From: Bidens hawaiensis
Lineage: Eukaryota > Streptophyta > Magnoliopsida > Asterales > Asteraceae
NCBI GenBank assembly: GCA_021521415.1
Contig: JAIQDT010009160.1
Coordinates: 17,939-81,938 of the forward strand
Length of the DNA stretch: 64,000 nt
Direction of reading: 5' to 3'
Part shown: positions 1 through 10,824 of the stretch, piece by piece
Layout of the letters: each line of letters starts with the position of its first letter
How positions within the stretch are numbered: the stretch's first letter is position 1
Position numbers and translations under genes: made by a program
The notes under the pieces: model-generated
The model's database searches: none
What the model was told of the DNA's origin: nothing
What the model saw: only the letters and a program-made list of their open reading frames with translations

Positions 1-801
1 TGACTGATGCTGGGGATTTCAAATTCAGGATAGCTTGTATCTGCTCTGGACTCGCCTCTATTCCCCTTTTGGTGACCATATATCCCAAAAAATTCCCAGC
101 CTTCACTCCGAAATGGCACTTTGAAGGGTTCAGCTTCATGTTATATTTGTCGAGGATATCAAATGCAGTCTTGAGATCCTGGAGGTCATCCTCAGCTTTC
201 ATGGACTTCACCACCCTATCATCGATATAAAATTCCATCTTGTCCCCCGGTTGCTCTTTGATCATCATATTAACTAACCTTTGATAGGTTGCACCTGCAT
301 TTCTAAGTCCAAAGGGCATAGCAATATGACAATAATTACCTTTGGGAGTCATGAAGGCTGTGTCTTCTTGATTTCATGGCTCCATTTGGATTTGCTGAAA
401 TCCAGAGGATGCATCCATAAATGTCAGCATTTCGTCGCCAGCTATAACGTCTACCATGAATCGATGTGTGGTGGAGGGAATGGATCCTTAGGGCAGGCCT
501 TATACAAGTCTATGAAATCCACACAAACTCTCCATTTGCCATTCTTTTTCTGCATAACCACCACATTTGCTAACCGTCGGGGATATTGGACTTCCCTGAT
601 CATATTTGCCTTTAAGGGTCTTTCAACTTCTTCTTGGATGATTATGTTTCTCTCAGGTGCAAACTTTCTTCTCTTTTGATGGATTGGCCTGAAATAATTA
701 TCAGTTCCAAGTTTATGTGTTATAATATCTTTGGAAATACCTGTCATATCTTCATGTTTCCATGCAAATGTTGACAGTCTCGACTTGAGGAAATCAAGCA
801 A
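1..801 (-). pseudogene. Ty3/gypsy reverse transcriptase (pol fragment)
   Basis: RNA-dependent DNA polymerase domain of element F, which would copy element RNA into cDNA. Reading leftwards, fingers and palm motifs are clear: KKNGKWRVCVDF, then MDASSGFQQIQMEP, MTPKGNYCHIAMPFGL and the catalytic FYIDD (about 210-230), followed by the thumb-side NPSKCHFG...FLGY stretch. The domain is open to the window edge. A frameshift near 450 separates the first part (451-801) from the palm, and a TGA interrupts the EP.NQEDTAF segment near 380. The polymerase therefore cannot be made intact. It follows the protease via a short acidic linker. Confidence 0.85.
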
Positions 802-1791
802 CTTTGACTCAATATCCTCAGGAATGCTCGTCTCCTATCATCACTTTGACTTCAGGATCCTCAAGATAAGGAAGTACTTCTTTAAATTCTTGTTCCTTGG
901 CCTCCATTACGTCTCGTGCTGGCTTATGTAATTGCTACGCTTGCTGGGATCTGGCAGTACACTTAATAGAAGAGGTGTAGCAATTCTTTGCATCTTGTTG
1001 ATCGCTGATGATTTTCATAACTCCCCATGGACTTGGGAGTTTCACACATTGGTGATAAGTGGAGGGGACAGCTTCCATGTCATGTATCCAGGCCTGCCTA
1101 ATATAATATTGCAACAAGACAAACAGTCAATAACACAAAAGTTTTGCATTTTATTTACCCCTTCGACATATACTGGTAGCTTGATATCCCCAATAGTATT
1201 CTTAGTTTCTCCAATGAATCCAATTAATATTGAGGAACTGGGAATAATCTCATCCTCAGGAATATTCAACTTTTTCAGCACATCTAATTGAATAATGTTG
1301 ACCGAGCTTCCACCATCTATGAGGATCCTGCGCACATAATGGTTAGCTACATATAGTATTATTACCAAATTATCATGGTGAGGATCCTGAATATTGAATC
1401 TATCGCTTTCATCAAAGGATATGGTCTTTGCTTGAGTGATAATGGATTTATTTGTTGGTCTATCAACCACTTCTAACTTTCTTTGGTCAGCATTTCTTTT
1501 TGCAGCAGAATAAGAGGTTTCGCAGATGTCAGATCCTCCGGATATGAAGAGGATTGTTTTTGCATCCGTTGGTGGAGGAGTCGGTTTTTCAGGAACCTTT
1601 TCAGGATTTTGCTCTATTCCCTCTTTCATGCCAAGTAGCTCTTTAAAGTTGCCCTTGCTGAGAAGATAGCTGATCTCTCTTCTAAGTTCAATGCAATCAT
1701 CAGTCAAGTGCCCAAGTCTTCGTGGAAGGCACACCACTTTGATTTGTCTTTCCAAGCTCCTTGTTTTTCCATCTTCTTTGGCCACCTGGCT
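802..1791 (-). pseudogene. Ty3/gypsy gag C-terminus, aspartic protease and linker
   Basis: The 1042-1785 frame starts with a gag C-terminal segment (LGHLTDDCIELRREI, a degenerate Cys/His region). It continues into a retropepsin-like domain with the active-site run RILIDGGSSVNII, where family members normally have D-T/S-G, and the ILGRPGY flap-side motif near its end. The protease would mature the polyprotein. Between 802 and 1041 an acidic linker (ARDVMEAKEQEFKEVLPYLEDP in broken frames) leads to RT. The DGG active site and frame breaks at both ends suggest an inactive copy. Confidence 0.75.
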
Positions 1792-1805
1792 TTCTCACCT
1801 AAATA

Positions 1806-2512
1806 TTACATGGCACACATTAATCCACCAATATCAACAGAAAAACAATATTCAGAGACCTTAGGATATTCTTCATCATCTTCACCCTCTACTGCACTGA
1901 TCCTGGGGTTATCAGGCTTATAATAAGGCTTTGATCGATATAATTTTCCCGGGGATTCAACCTTCTGGTTCGTCTGGTCATACTTCGGAATATCGATCTT
2001 TTTAAAGTTTTTCTTATCGTCTTCTAGCCTGATAAACCTTAGGGCTCTGCTTCTTTCTTCATCTAACGACCTGCATGGAGTCATAACAAGATCATCATAG
2101 AAAGAGTAGTCTTTCTCTAACCCCAACTTAAGAGCTTCCACTGCCTAAGCAGGATTTAGATTTGGAATCTCAAGGATTCCCCAGGATTTTGGGTAACCCT
2201 GCAAAGATCACATGTCATTTTCTCAAATGTTCTACTGCAAGAAACCTGGTTATTGAACAAGTTAATTAAATGAGAAAAGGAAGTGATAGTATTAGGAGGA
2301 ATATTCAGTAGCCATTTCATGGCTGCTCCAGTCAAGGTAGACCCAAACCCCTTGCAAAGACATGCTTTCTTGATTTCAATAGGGATTGGGTTGATCTCCT
2401 TACGCTCTCTATATTGTGTAACGTGTTCCTCAGGATCCGTCGAACCATCATATAGCTTCATATTTGGGGTTTGAAACCATTTAGGGATCTGTACGTCACC
2501 AAATGATGGCAC
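1806..2512 (-). pseudogene. Ty3/gypsy gag capsid domain
   Basis: Two adjoining minus-strand frames (2156-2512 and 1806-2141) give a plant retrotransposon gag domain. Visible landmarks are PKWFQTPNMKLYDGSTDPEEH, then GAAMKWLLNIPPNTITSF and LINLFNNQ, and the NPGESLR turn. The second part contains AVEALKLGLEKDYSF and a basic/acidic tail. A TAG replaces a likely CAG between NPA and AVEAL near 2145, a C-to-T change, and there is a frameshift at about 2165. The protein would have assembled virus-like particles. Confidence 0.8.
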
Positions 2513-2698
2513 AAATCGGGATATTCTTTGACTATCAGTGGGAACTTTGACGGATTACACCAGGAGTATTTCATATCATGTCCTTTAGGTTCTTTAATTC
2601 CCGGGCTAAACTTGAACTTATGCATTCCCAAACATAGTATTTCCCGGAGTAGCAAATGGAGTGGTCGAGATGTTAGTCTGCATTGGGATAAAGTCTTT

Positions 2699-2999
2699 CT
2701 AGTGCACCTCAGAGGATCCTTCAAACTGTTGAGTCTGAGCAAATGGATGTTGAGGATTGAAGAATCCTGATGGAGGCACTCCTGAGAATCCTGCATGTTG
2801 CTGAAATCCTGAGGATACCGCCTGCTGGTAAGAACCTGAGGATCCCGTCTGGTGGAACAATCCAGAGGATCCAGACTGTTGAAACGATCCTGAGGATCCT
2901 CCCTGCTGTGACAATCCTGAGGATCCTGCATGTTGAAACAGCCCAGCAGAAGATGCACACAAGTACCCCTGGGATCCAGATTGAAGAATCCTGGAAGTT
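2699..2999 (-). pseudogene. gag N-terminal Gly/Ser/Gln repeat region
   Basis: Minus-strand frame with about six copies of a nine-residue repeat of the form GSSGLFQQ(A/G), followed by SGVPPSGFFNPQHPFAQTQQ. At DNA level it is a 27-bp direct repeat containing ATCCTGAGGATCC, from about 2775 to 2945. It lies just N-terminal of the recognised capsid domain, so I read it as a low-complexity extension of the same gag. The repeat is presumably a slippage product. The frame runs on into copia DNA beyond 2999, which is an artefact of the junction. Confidence 0.6.
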
Positions 3000-3577
3000 G
3001 CCATTGGATGGCGGTAAAGAGCATATTGAGATACCTCAGAAGGACTAAGGACATGTTCTAATATATGGCTCTGGTGAGGAGGAACTCGTTGTGAAGGGTT
3101 ACACGGATGCGAGTTTCCAAACTGATCGAGATGATTCTTGATCATAATCGGGATATGTTTTCATCATGAATGGTGGGGCTGTCTCTTGGAAGAGCGCAAA
3201 ACAAGATGTGGTAGCATTGTCCACCACTGAATAGGAATATGTCACCACCTCATTGGCAGCTCAAGAAGCTACATGGATAAGAAAGTTCATTGCCGACCTA
3301 GGGGTGGTCCATACCATTCGGGACCCTCTAGAAATCTTTTGTGACAACGAGGGCGCGATTGCTCAAATCAAGGAACCTCGTGCATATCAAAAAAACAAGG
3401 CAAATTGAGAGGAGACTCAACTACATAAGGGATGAAGTTGAAAAAGGAAAGATATGTATTCGCAAATTTCACACTGATCAAAACATTGCGGATCCACTCA
3501 CGAAGCTCCTTGAAAGGTCGAAGCATCAGGATCATACTTGCGCCTTAGGACTTCAATATTCTAGTGATTGGATTTGA
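3000..3577 (+). pseudogene. copia RNase H (element E)
   Basis: Broken RNase H domain. The longest open part (3341-3577) encodes the C-terminal section: AYQKNKA-like start, then RQIERRLNYIRDEVEKGKI, the HTDQNIADPLTK motif and a conserved tail ending YSSDWI. Upstream, stop codons interrupt the TESEYI and YTDASFQTD motifs recognisable from element C. The domain would degrade the RNA strand of the RNA:DNA hybrid during reverse transcription. It cannot be active here. Confidence 0.75.
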
Positions 3578-4359
3578 AATATTTTATATTCGGATATCGG
3601 AAAAATTTTTATTTTGACTCATTCCTACGATTATGGTTTATGATTATAACTTTTGAGTTATGTTCCATTTTAGCATGTTTAAATATGTTAATAAGTTAAC
3701 TATTCTAAATGTTCGTAGTCATTCATATTTGTGGGAAAAAAATATGAAGGTAAGACTATTATGAACTTGGATTGGTGGATATTCATATGGGATGAATATA
3801 GAGCAAGGGTTTGCTGCCAAGGTTTATAAATATTTATGGGATATAAATATTGGATTGACCAGCCCTCAAATGTTACTGCATGCAATCCTTGTGAATGGTG
3901 GTCATATGTAAATTTGAGTAAAGGCGAATATCATAGTATCCTCTGACCTAAGATACATATTGGGTCTTGATATTCACCAAATATTATGCTTTGACTTTGT
4001 TCTTTGCTGCTCTGAAACATTACGGTACATAAGTCTAAAGATTAGGTATGGTACGAGGTGATTGTGAGAGACATATGTAGTCAATAGGGGATTTGTCCCT
4101 CTTATTCGTTGAGAGTGAGATGTCTCAGGCCTCCTAAGTTAATCAACATAGAATGATCACTCATTGTCTTTGGATTTGAACATGACATCTGTGGCAAAAG
4201 ATAAATGATAGATTCACCTAAATCTTTTCAAGTCGGGGACTTGAAGGGGATGATGTTATTGAATGGCACTTTGTTATACGTATTAGGGGTAGTAAACCGT
4301 TGTTAGGTGGTATTTGCTATTTGCATCAATCTTCTATGAATCTTGTGCAGGTGGGAGAT
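3578..4359 (+). other. 3' noncoding tail and polypurine tract of element E
   Basis: About 780 bases without coding signal, clearly related to the tails of elements A (13810-14080, 18165-18670) and C (34121-34899). Shared landmarks are the phrase ATGTAGTCAATAGGGGAT and the closing GTGCAGGTGGGAGAT. The purine run GTGGGAGA (4351-4358) directly before the LTR is the polypurine tract used to prime plus-strand cDNA. Confidence 0.7.
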
Positions 4360-6048
4360 TGTTGGAATCGGTATGCCCAAGACACATATTAGAGTTGATG
4401 TGGCTAGTACGTTATGATCCAAGTCGGGTCATACCCAATAACAAGCTAGACAAACACCACGATAATTATTTAAGATATGATCTAACAAATAAATATCAAC
4501 ACTTAGAATATTTGGAAATTTGGTTTCTAAATATTTGCAGTTGTGTAATAAATAAATTATATGGATAATTTATGTTATGAGAGATATTTGAATTTTGCAT
4601 ATACGATGTTATTTAAATTGGTTAAATAACGATATGCAAGACTTATTGCATTTTGCATATACGATGTTATTTAAATTGGTTAAATAAAAATATGCAAGAC
4701 TTATTGCATTTTGCATATACCGTGTTATTTAAGTTGGTTAAAAAAACCTACTACATATTGCATTTTGCATATAAGAAGTTATTTAAGTTAGTTAAATAAC
4801 AATATGCAATGCATAGTGGATTTTGCATGTTATTTTATTTCATAACATAAAATAACGATATGCAAAACCTACTGCATATTGCATTTTGCATGTACGAAGT
4901 TATTTAAGTTAGTTAAATAAGAATATGTTATGATCCAAGTCGGGTCATACCCAATAACAAGCTAGACAAACACCACGATATTTATTTAAGATATCATCTA
5001 ACAAATAAATATTAACACTTAGAATATTTGGAAATTTGGTTTCTAAATATTTGCAGAATAAATAAATTATATGGATAATTTATGTTATGAGAGATATTTG
5101 AATTTTGCGTATGCGATGTTATTTAAATTGGTTAAATAACAATATGCAAGACTTATTGCATTTTGCATATACGATGTTATTTAAATTGGTTAAATAACAA
5201 TATGCAAGACTTATTGCATTTTGCATATACCATGTTATTTAAGTTGGTTAAAAAAACCTACTGCATATTGCATTTTGCGTATAAGAAGTTATTTAAGTCA
5301 GTTAAATAACAATATGCAATGCATACTTGATTTTGCATGTTATGTTATGTCATAACATAAAGTAACGATATGCAAAACCTACTGCATATTACATTTTGCA
5401 TGTACGAAGTTATTTAAGTTAGTTAAATAAGAATATGCAATGCACTAGATTTTGCATGTTATGTTATGCCATAACATAAATAAATAAAATAGATTACTTG
5501 AGTTTGAATTTGGGTGGGAATCTTTTGGCTGCACACTTTTTCCCCCTCTCTCTCGTCACTTAGTTGTTTTATTTATTCCATTACATGCACTAGTTTTGGT
5601 TGGTTGGTTGATGTTGTGATTTATTGTTCACAATCTCACTCTCTCTCACACATAAGTTGCAAGTAAACTGTATTTTCTTCTCTGTAATTTTCGGCTAAGG
5701 GAAGGAACATCAAGGAAGAGTTTTGAAGTGTAAATCCTAGCACAATCAAGGTGTTTGTTGGAAGCTTGAAGGGTATACAAGGTTGAGGTCTTTCTATTAT
5801 TAAGACTCGCCCTTCATATCATCATCTCATTCATTTCTCTTGAACTCTTGAAGGTAGTATGCTATGAACACCCTATGGTTGTTAATATTGGAAAGCATGC
5901 AAATTCGTATAAGGATCCAGGGCTTGGGTTTTGCATATAAAATCGGTTTTATATTTATCTAATTAACATGATTTAAAACGAATTTAGCCGCTGCGTTTTT
6001 CATATAAATGGGTTTATATTACTTTGATAATCTTGTTAACACCCAACA
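4360..6048 (+). repeat. 3' LTR of copia element E (expanded, 1.69 kb)
   Basis: Begins TGTTGGAATC directly after the polypurine tract and ends ACCCAACA, the same termini as the LTRs of A and C (0.8-0.95 kb). It is nearly twice as long because of internal duplication: a 516-bp segment (4411-4926) is repeated at 4927-5442, and each copy holds a tandem run of about 58-bp units. The right part (from 5520) matches the R-U5 part of its relatives, with a CTCTCTCTC tract and CTAGCACAATCAAGG. Confidence 0.85.
4411..5442 (+). repeat. two-level tandem repeat inside LTR of E
   Basis: First-order repeat: units of about 58 bp carrying ATTGCATTTTGCATATACG followed by TTATTTAARTTGGTTAAATAA, several per block with decay towards the ends. 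Second-order repeat: the block, including the unique stretch starting GTTATGATCCAAGTCGGG, is duplicated with an offset of 516 bp (4411 and 4927). The inner core is itself self-complementary (TTATTTAA / TTAAATAA). Related LTRs at 9879 and 18671 carry only one such core, so the array grew in this copy or its lineage. Confidence 0.8.
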
Positions 6049-9000
6049 AGACTCTCCACCACTTCAATAGATATCCCATTATCAATCAAATACTTGCACA
6101 TTCCACCATACTTAATAATCTTTCAAGATTTACTTTCTGATTAGTTTCCTTCTTCATTCTCTCCAACTCATCCTTCTTCACCTCTTCAACAGTTGTAATA
6201 TAAGCATTTTCCAACTCATAAAATTTCATATGGCTTAATTGTTTTTCAGAGTAGCCATGTATTCTCATATAAGCTCTAAACTTCTTCTATATATCTTCAA
6301 CCTCCTCATCAATAAATTTCTGCAACTCCTCATCAAACAAAGGAGCCAGAGTTTCATACTTGTAACCATTATTGATTGTCCCCAAGATTTTTAGATCATT
6401 TCTTTTAGCTTCATCCAACATTGTTTGAATATTTTCCCCGTGTTCATTTGTCATGTCAACAAACGGGAATCCATTGTGTTATCCTCTTCTTCTTCAGATA
6501 AATCATCAAGGACTTCAATCCTTGGCTCACTTGCTTGAGGGTCAATCACAGTATCATCAAGTATGATAATTGGAAGGGGTTCTGCAGAGATAGGAACATC
6601 CTTGATAGGACTCTTCTTCTTCGGTTCAGCATCATCATGATCAATTTTGCCATCCCTCTTCCTCTTCCTTGTATACTTTTTACCATATTTTTCTTCATCA
6701 TACTTTTCCCAACTATCCTTCTTTTCTGACACCTCTTCAGCATACTTTACCCATTTTCTGAAAAAAGTCTTGATTATTGACTCTCTAGCTTCATCAGTAA
6801 CAAACTGCTTACTTGGATCATCATCAACATTTTCAGCAGTTGTAAGGATTGTTCCCTCTTGTTTAGACTTGTTTGATTCAACTTGTTTCAAATTGACAAT
6901 AACAAGAGCCAGGGAGTTGTCAACTTCTTCAATTTGTTCCAGTTTAATAAAACTTTCAATCACTTCATGGTCCAACTCCCCCTCTTCATTCAAAGTTTTA
7001 TTAATCTGAGCCTCCTCCATCAGAATTTCTTGATGTTCAATCTCCTGCTCAATCAAGGATCTTGTAATACTTTCTCTTTGAATCATATAATCTAAAGAAT
7101 CTTTCGGCAGCTAGTTCAGCACTGTCATCAACATCAAGTGTATCATCAATGGTTTTCTCATTTTGATTTTTCAGTGGCTATAATTTCTCCTCATTTTCAG
7201 CAATGAATTACCCCTTAGTTTTCCTTCTCTCTTCATCACTTTCTCACCACCTCTGGTTCACTGGGAAAATTGTCAATCTCAGCAAACAAATCCTCCATTT
7301 CCACATCCACAGATTAACAACATGTTCATCTCTTAAGACATTCTCCTCTGTATCTTCTCCGTCATTGACAATCACATCAGTTTGTGGTTCAGTGGCTATA
7401 GCATCGGTTGCTATGGCTTCAATTTGAATATTTTCAGTTTCACTCCTAGCCACATTCACATCAGCCTCTCCCTCCTTCTCAATCACAGGTTCAACAACTT
7501 CCTTCTCTACAATCACATCAGAAATATCATATTCTTGTTCACCACCATTTGACTCATCTACATCATAATCACAGTCATCAATCCTCCTCTCTTCACTATC
7601 ATCCTCTTCATCACTTTCTCCATAGAAGTCACATAGTGCTTTCAGTGTATCCTCCCTTACAAAATCATCCCTCACAATATTGACCACGAACGGATTCTCC
7701 CCCTGTTTTGGTACAGCTGAGGTCTTCTCAACCTCAACTTCCAGGGTTTGAATCCTATGTTGTGCATGTGCCAACAGGGATTCCAAATCAGCATTCCTCT
7801 TTTTCAAATCATCATTTTGCCTCCTCATATCAATGTTTTCAATCACCATATAAACGTATCTTCCAAATAAATGGGAATCAGGGGAAGGGGATCTGGTAGG
7901 CAGATCTGAGAAAGGGTCTTGAATACTGGCTTGTGGTGGGATGGGTTCATGAATTGGGCTTTCAATAATGTTTGTGCTTGTGGAGGGTAATGGGTTAACT
8001 GTTTGGATTGTTGGTGTAAAAGTATGGATAATTTCAAAGGTTGGTATGGGCGGTTGGTCAGTGGTATGTGATTGGATAGGAGATTTGTATGGTTTATTTG
8101 GCTGGTTTATTAGGTGGGTAGGGATATATTGACATACATAGGGTTTATGGATAGGCTGGTTTTGGGTTTGGGGTAAAGGTTGGTTTAGGATTTGGGTTTG
8201 GGGTTGATCTAGGTTTTTGTCTGGAATTTGTGATTGGGTAGGTGTTTGAGTAATGTTTGGGGATTGGATAGGGATTTGGGTTTGGTCTAATAGTGATGTT
8301 GGTGGGGATGGGATATATGGTTCATTATTTTGGTTTTGGGATGGGAATATGGCTTGGTGTGGTGATGTGGGTTGGTTTAGTGGCTGGTTTTTGGGTGAGG
8401 TTGGTGGTGTGGGAATATGTGGGTTTAAAAACTCCCCCTGTGCCTCTGCATGATCCTCTTCAACAAAAACACCATCACCTCCTCCATCATGGTCACAATC
8501 ACCTGCATCATCTCCATCATTACCTCCATCATCTCTAACATCAGAATCATCATCACCATCATCTACACTCTCATCCCCCTCCTTATAACTCACACGTGGT
8601 GATTCTGGAACTGCCATTATCTCAAATCATTGTCTAATAACCATGGAAGTACATCAAAGTCAGCATCAGGGTTGAAGTTGCTTGTAGAAGCCAACTTTGC
8701 TATCCTCTTATAGACATGTGCCAATGGTTGGAAACTCTGGTAGCACCAAATTAAATATAATCTAAAGGAATCCTGGATAGACCAAGAATTTGTCTTTATC
8801 AGTCTTCCTTAAATTTACAGCTAAACCATCAAAAATCATCTTGGAAAAGTTAAATGGTTGTCGGAATACAACAGCCATTGTGGCATTTGCAAGATCATGA
8901 CTCATCAAGGTCTATGAGCCCTTTCGTGGTGCATAACCTTGTACAATATGATGTATCAGGAACCTGTAAAGGTTAGGGAACATGGCCTTTTTGAATGGGC

Positions 9001-9349
9001 CTTCATGTATATCACCTTGGAATCCCATAGTCTCCTAAAAAATAGTCAGTAAATGGTTTGTGAAGAAATGGATTGGAGCTTCAGCAGAGCCCTTATAAGT
9101 TGCTCGGTAATCACAATCTCCTTCCTGACAATGTTAGCCTCTATCCGCCTACCTCTGGCATCATCAAATAGTTGAGCAGTGTGCAGAACACCAGTTGATG
9201 ATTTCTGTAAATGAGCGGGCGCTCTTTCAATGAAATCTCATATTTGATATGTGCAGCCATCTTATCATCAGTGCCATCTGTTGATTATCAGGAGTTATTT
9301 GGAGTATAGCGCACATATTATGCTTCTTCTCAAATGGATACGTTGCCAT
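6049..9349 (-). pseudogene. accessory ORF of large copia element (family 1), broken
   Basis: Protein of unknown function, encoded after pol in some large plant copia elements. I assign it to element D because it lies on the same strand downstream of D pol. Start chosen: ATG at 9347-9349 (MATYPFEKKHNMCAIL), which aligns with the family-2 start (NICAYL at 52.8 kb). After a degenerate N-terminal part (stop within 45 codons) comes a 457-codon frame (7244-8617): acidic Asp/Gly run, long Pro/Gln/Thr region, coiled coil (RRQNDDLKKRNADLESLLAHA), acidic tail. The next frame (6451-7086) has a basic KRKRDGK stretch (possible nuclear signal) and an acidic end. The frame 6086-6268 is the C-terminal part. 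The end is cut by element E. Confidence 0.6.
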
Positions 9350-9878
9350 AATTGTCAAGCACAAAAAAACAATTTAAAGAAGAAATGAAAGATTTTCTTT
9401 ATGAGGAGTTATTTAGTCATAAAGTTCACAACTTTGACATGTATTAAGTAACAATTTAAAGAAATGAAAGATTTTCTTTAAGAACCTATTCTTTGACAAA
9501 TTGTAAACCTAAATATAAAAACAGAGAAGTTAGTTAAGATGAAAATCAAAGCCCCAATTCCGTATAATTAGTGTTGGAAAACAGTCAATTGATGCTTACC
9601 GAGTCGGAATTTGTGGGCTGACAAATTTAGGGTAGGAAAATTGTTGAACCTTTGTGATTATGCAGCGAGTTGTACATGCAATAATGCAATAGAGGGAAGA
9701 GAGAGAAGTGAAATGTGAAAATTTCTCTAAGTCCCTATTTTATACCTTTTGAAAGTGGGTTTTAAATGCACTTTGTCGTTTTGTTCATGAATAGTGCCAA
9801 AAATTCATTTTTCTAAATGTATTAGCATAAAACTTGCTCGACTAAGTTTATTTTACAAAGCTTGCTAGGAAAGGTTTA
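9350..9878 (-). promoter_or_regulatory. putative promoter and 5'UTR of the accessory ORF (family 1)
   Basis: On the minus strand, TATAAAATAG (9735-9744) is followed by a pyrimidine-rich start region and a leader. A good splice donor (CG/GTAAGC, 9594-9599) and acceptor (TATATTTAG, ending 9509) would remove an intron of about 91 nt before the ATG at 9349. Upstream of the TATA box lie copies of the TTGCTCGR motif (9832-9870) that continue beyond the A insertion at 19578-20450. No primer-binding site is present, so this is not an ordinary 5' LTR. Promoter function is inferred. Confidence 0.45.
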
Positions 9879-10824
9879 TGTTGGACTCAGTCTGTCCAAT
9901 ACACATATTATAATTGATGTGACTAGTACGTTATGATCTAAGTCGAGTCATACTCAATAACAACTAGACAAACACCATGATATTTATTGTAGATATGCTC
10001 TAACAAAAATATATTAACACTTATGATATTAAGAAAATGGGTTTCAAAATGTTTGCACTTGAGAGATCAATAAAGTATAAGGATAATTTATGTAGAGAGA
10101 TTATCTTATGATATTATTTAAGTTGGTTAAATAATATATATATATGATAATGGTTATTATATATTGCATGAAACTTATGGCATGTTAAAAGTGTTGCATG
10201 AAAGAAAGTTTCAATAGATCTGCTACTAGTACATGGAGTATTAGTTATGTGACTAGCACGTGGAGTATTAGTGTGTGTCCAGGAAAGAAAGAGAATATTT
10301 TTTGCGAGGACAGCCATTTTGGGGGGAATTTCCCACCCTTTTGTTTAAATTAATTTTCTCTTTTATATCTTTCTTGGGACACAACACAAGGTGAACCACT
10401 AACATTACATGCAATATTGAAATCTCCACCTCCTCTCTCTCTCTCTCTCTCTTTAATATTCGGCTAAAAGTAGAAGAAGACAAGAAAAGAGTTTTTCAAG
10501 TGCCACTGTTATTAAATCCTAGCAAGACAAGGTGTTAGTTGGTGGCTTGGGGGTATACAAGCTTGAGGCACTTCTCCCTTGAAGGCTAGCTATTCAACCA
10601 TCATCTTCTTTATCCTCCTTGCATCTTGAAAGGTTGTATTACATAAACACCCAATGGTTGTTGATTTTGGTAAGTGTGTAAGTATATTGATACGGGGTTT
10701 GGGTTTTTATATATAAAATCAGTTTTATATTAATCATATTAACAAGATTTAAAACTAGTTAATCTGATGTGTTTTTTATATTAATAGGTTTATATGGCTT
10801 TGATAATCTTCTTAAAACCCAACA
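9879..10824 (+). repeat. 5' LTR of copia element A
   Basis: 946 bp from TGTTGGACTC to ACCCAACA. Contains the palindromic core TTATTTAAGTTGGTTAAATAA (about 10116), a CT microsatellite near 10430-10452 and the family R-U5 segment with CTAGCAAGACAAGG. It is followed at 10825 by ATGGCATCAAGA, in the position of a primer-binding site and related to the site at 25262 in C. Confidence 0.85.

Larger units (their letters stand above)
1..2999 (-). mobile_element. Ty3/gypsy element F, 5' portion, truncated
   Basis: Minus-strand gag, protease and reverse transcriptase follow in the normal gypsy order from about 2999 down to the window edge. The pol wording around the RT start (residues KNGKWRVCVDF then ACPKDPFP) is the plant Tat/Retand/Ogre style, so I place it there tentatively. 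RNase H and integrase would lie left of the window. No LTR or PBS is visible upstream of gag, because at about 2999 the sequence switches abruptly to plus-strand copia RNase H. This is therefore a broken element. Every domain carries stops or frameshifts. Confidence 0.85.
3000..6048 (+). mobile_element. Ty1/copia element E, 3' remnant (RNase H to 3' LTR)
   Basis: Starts mid-pol at the sequence equivalent to the HWMAVKSILKYL region of element C and runs through RNase H, a noncoding tail, a polypurine tract and one LTR. It is the same family as elements A and C. The 5' part (5' LTR, gag, integrase, most of RT) is missing and is replaced by element F at about 2999. On the right it abuts the minus-strand accessory ORF I assign to element D. 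I infer that E had inserted into D, but no matching left-hand target duplication survives. Confidence 0.8.

Noticed and set aside
8253..8538. Plus-strand Trp/Gly-rich and His-rich ORFs
   Set aside because: Antisense shadows of the proline-rich and aspartate-rich parts of the accessory ORF.
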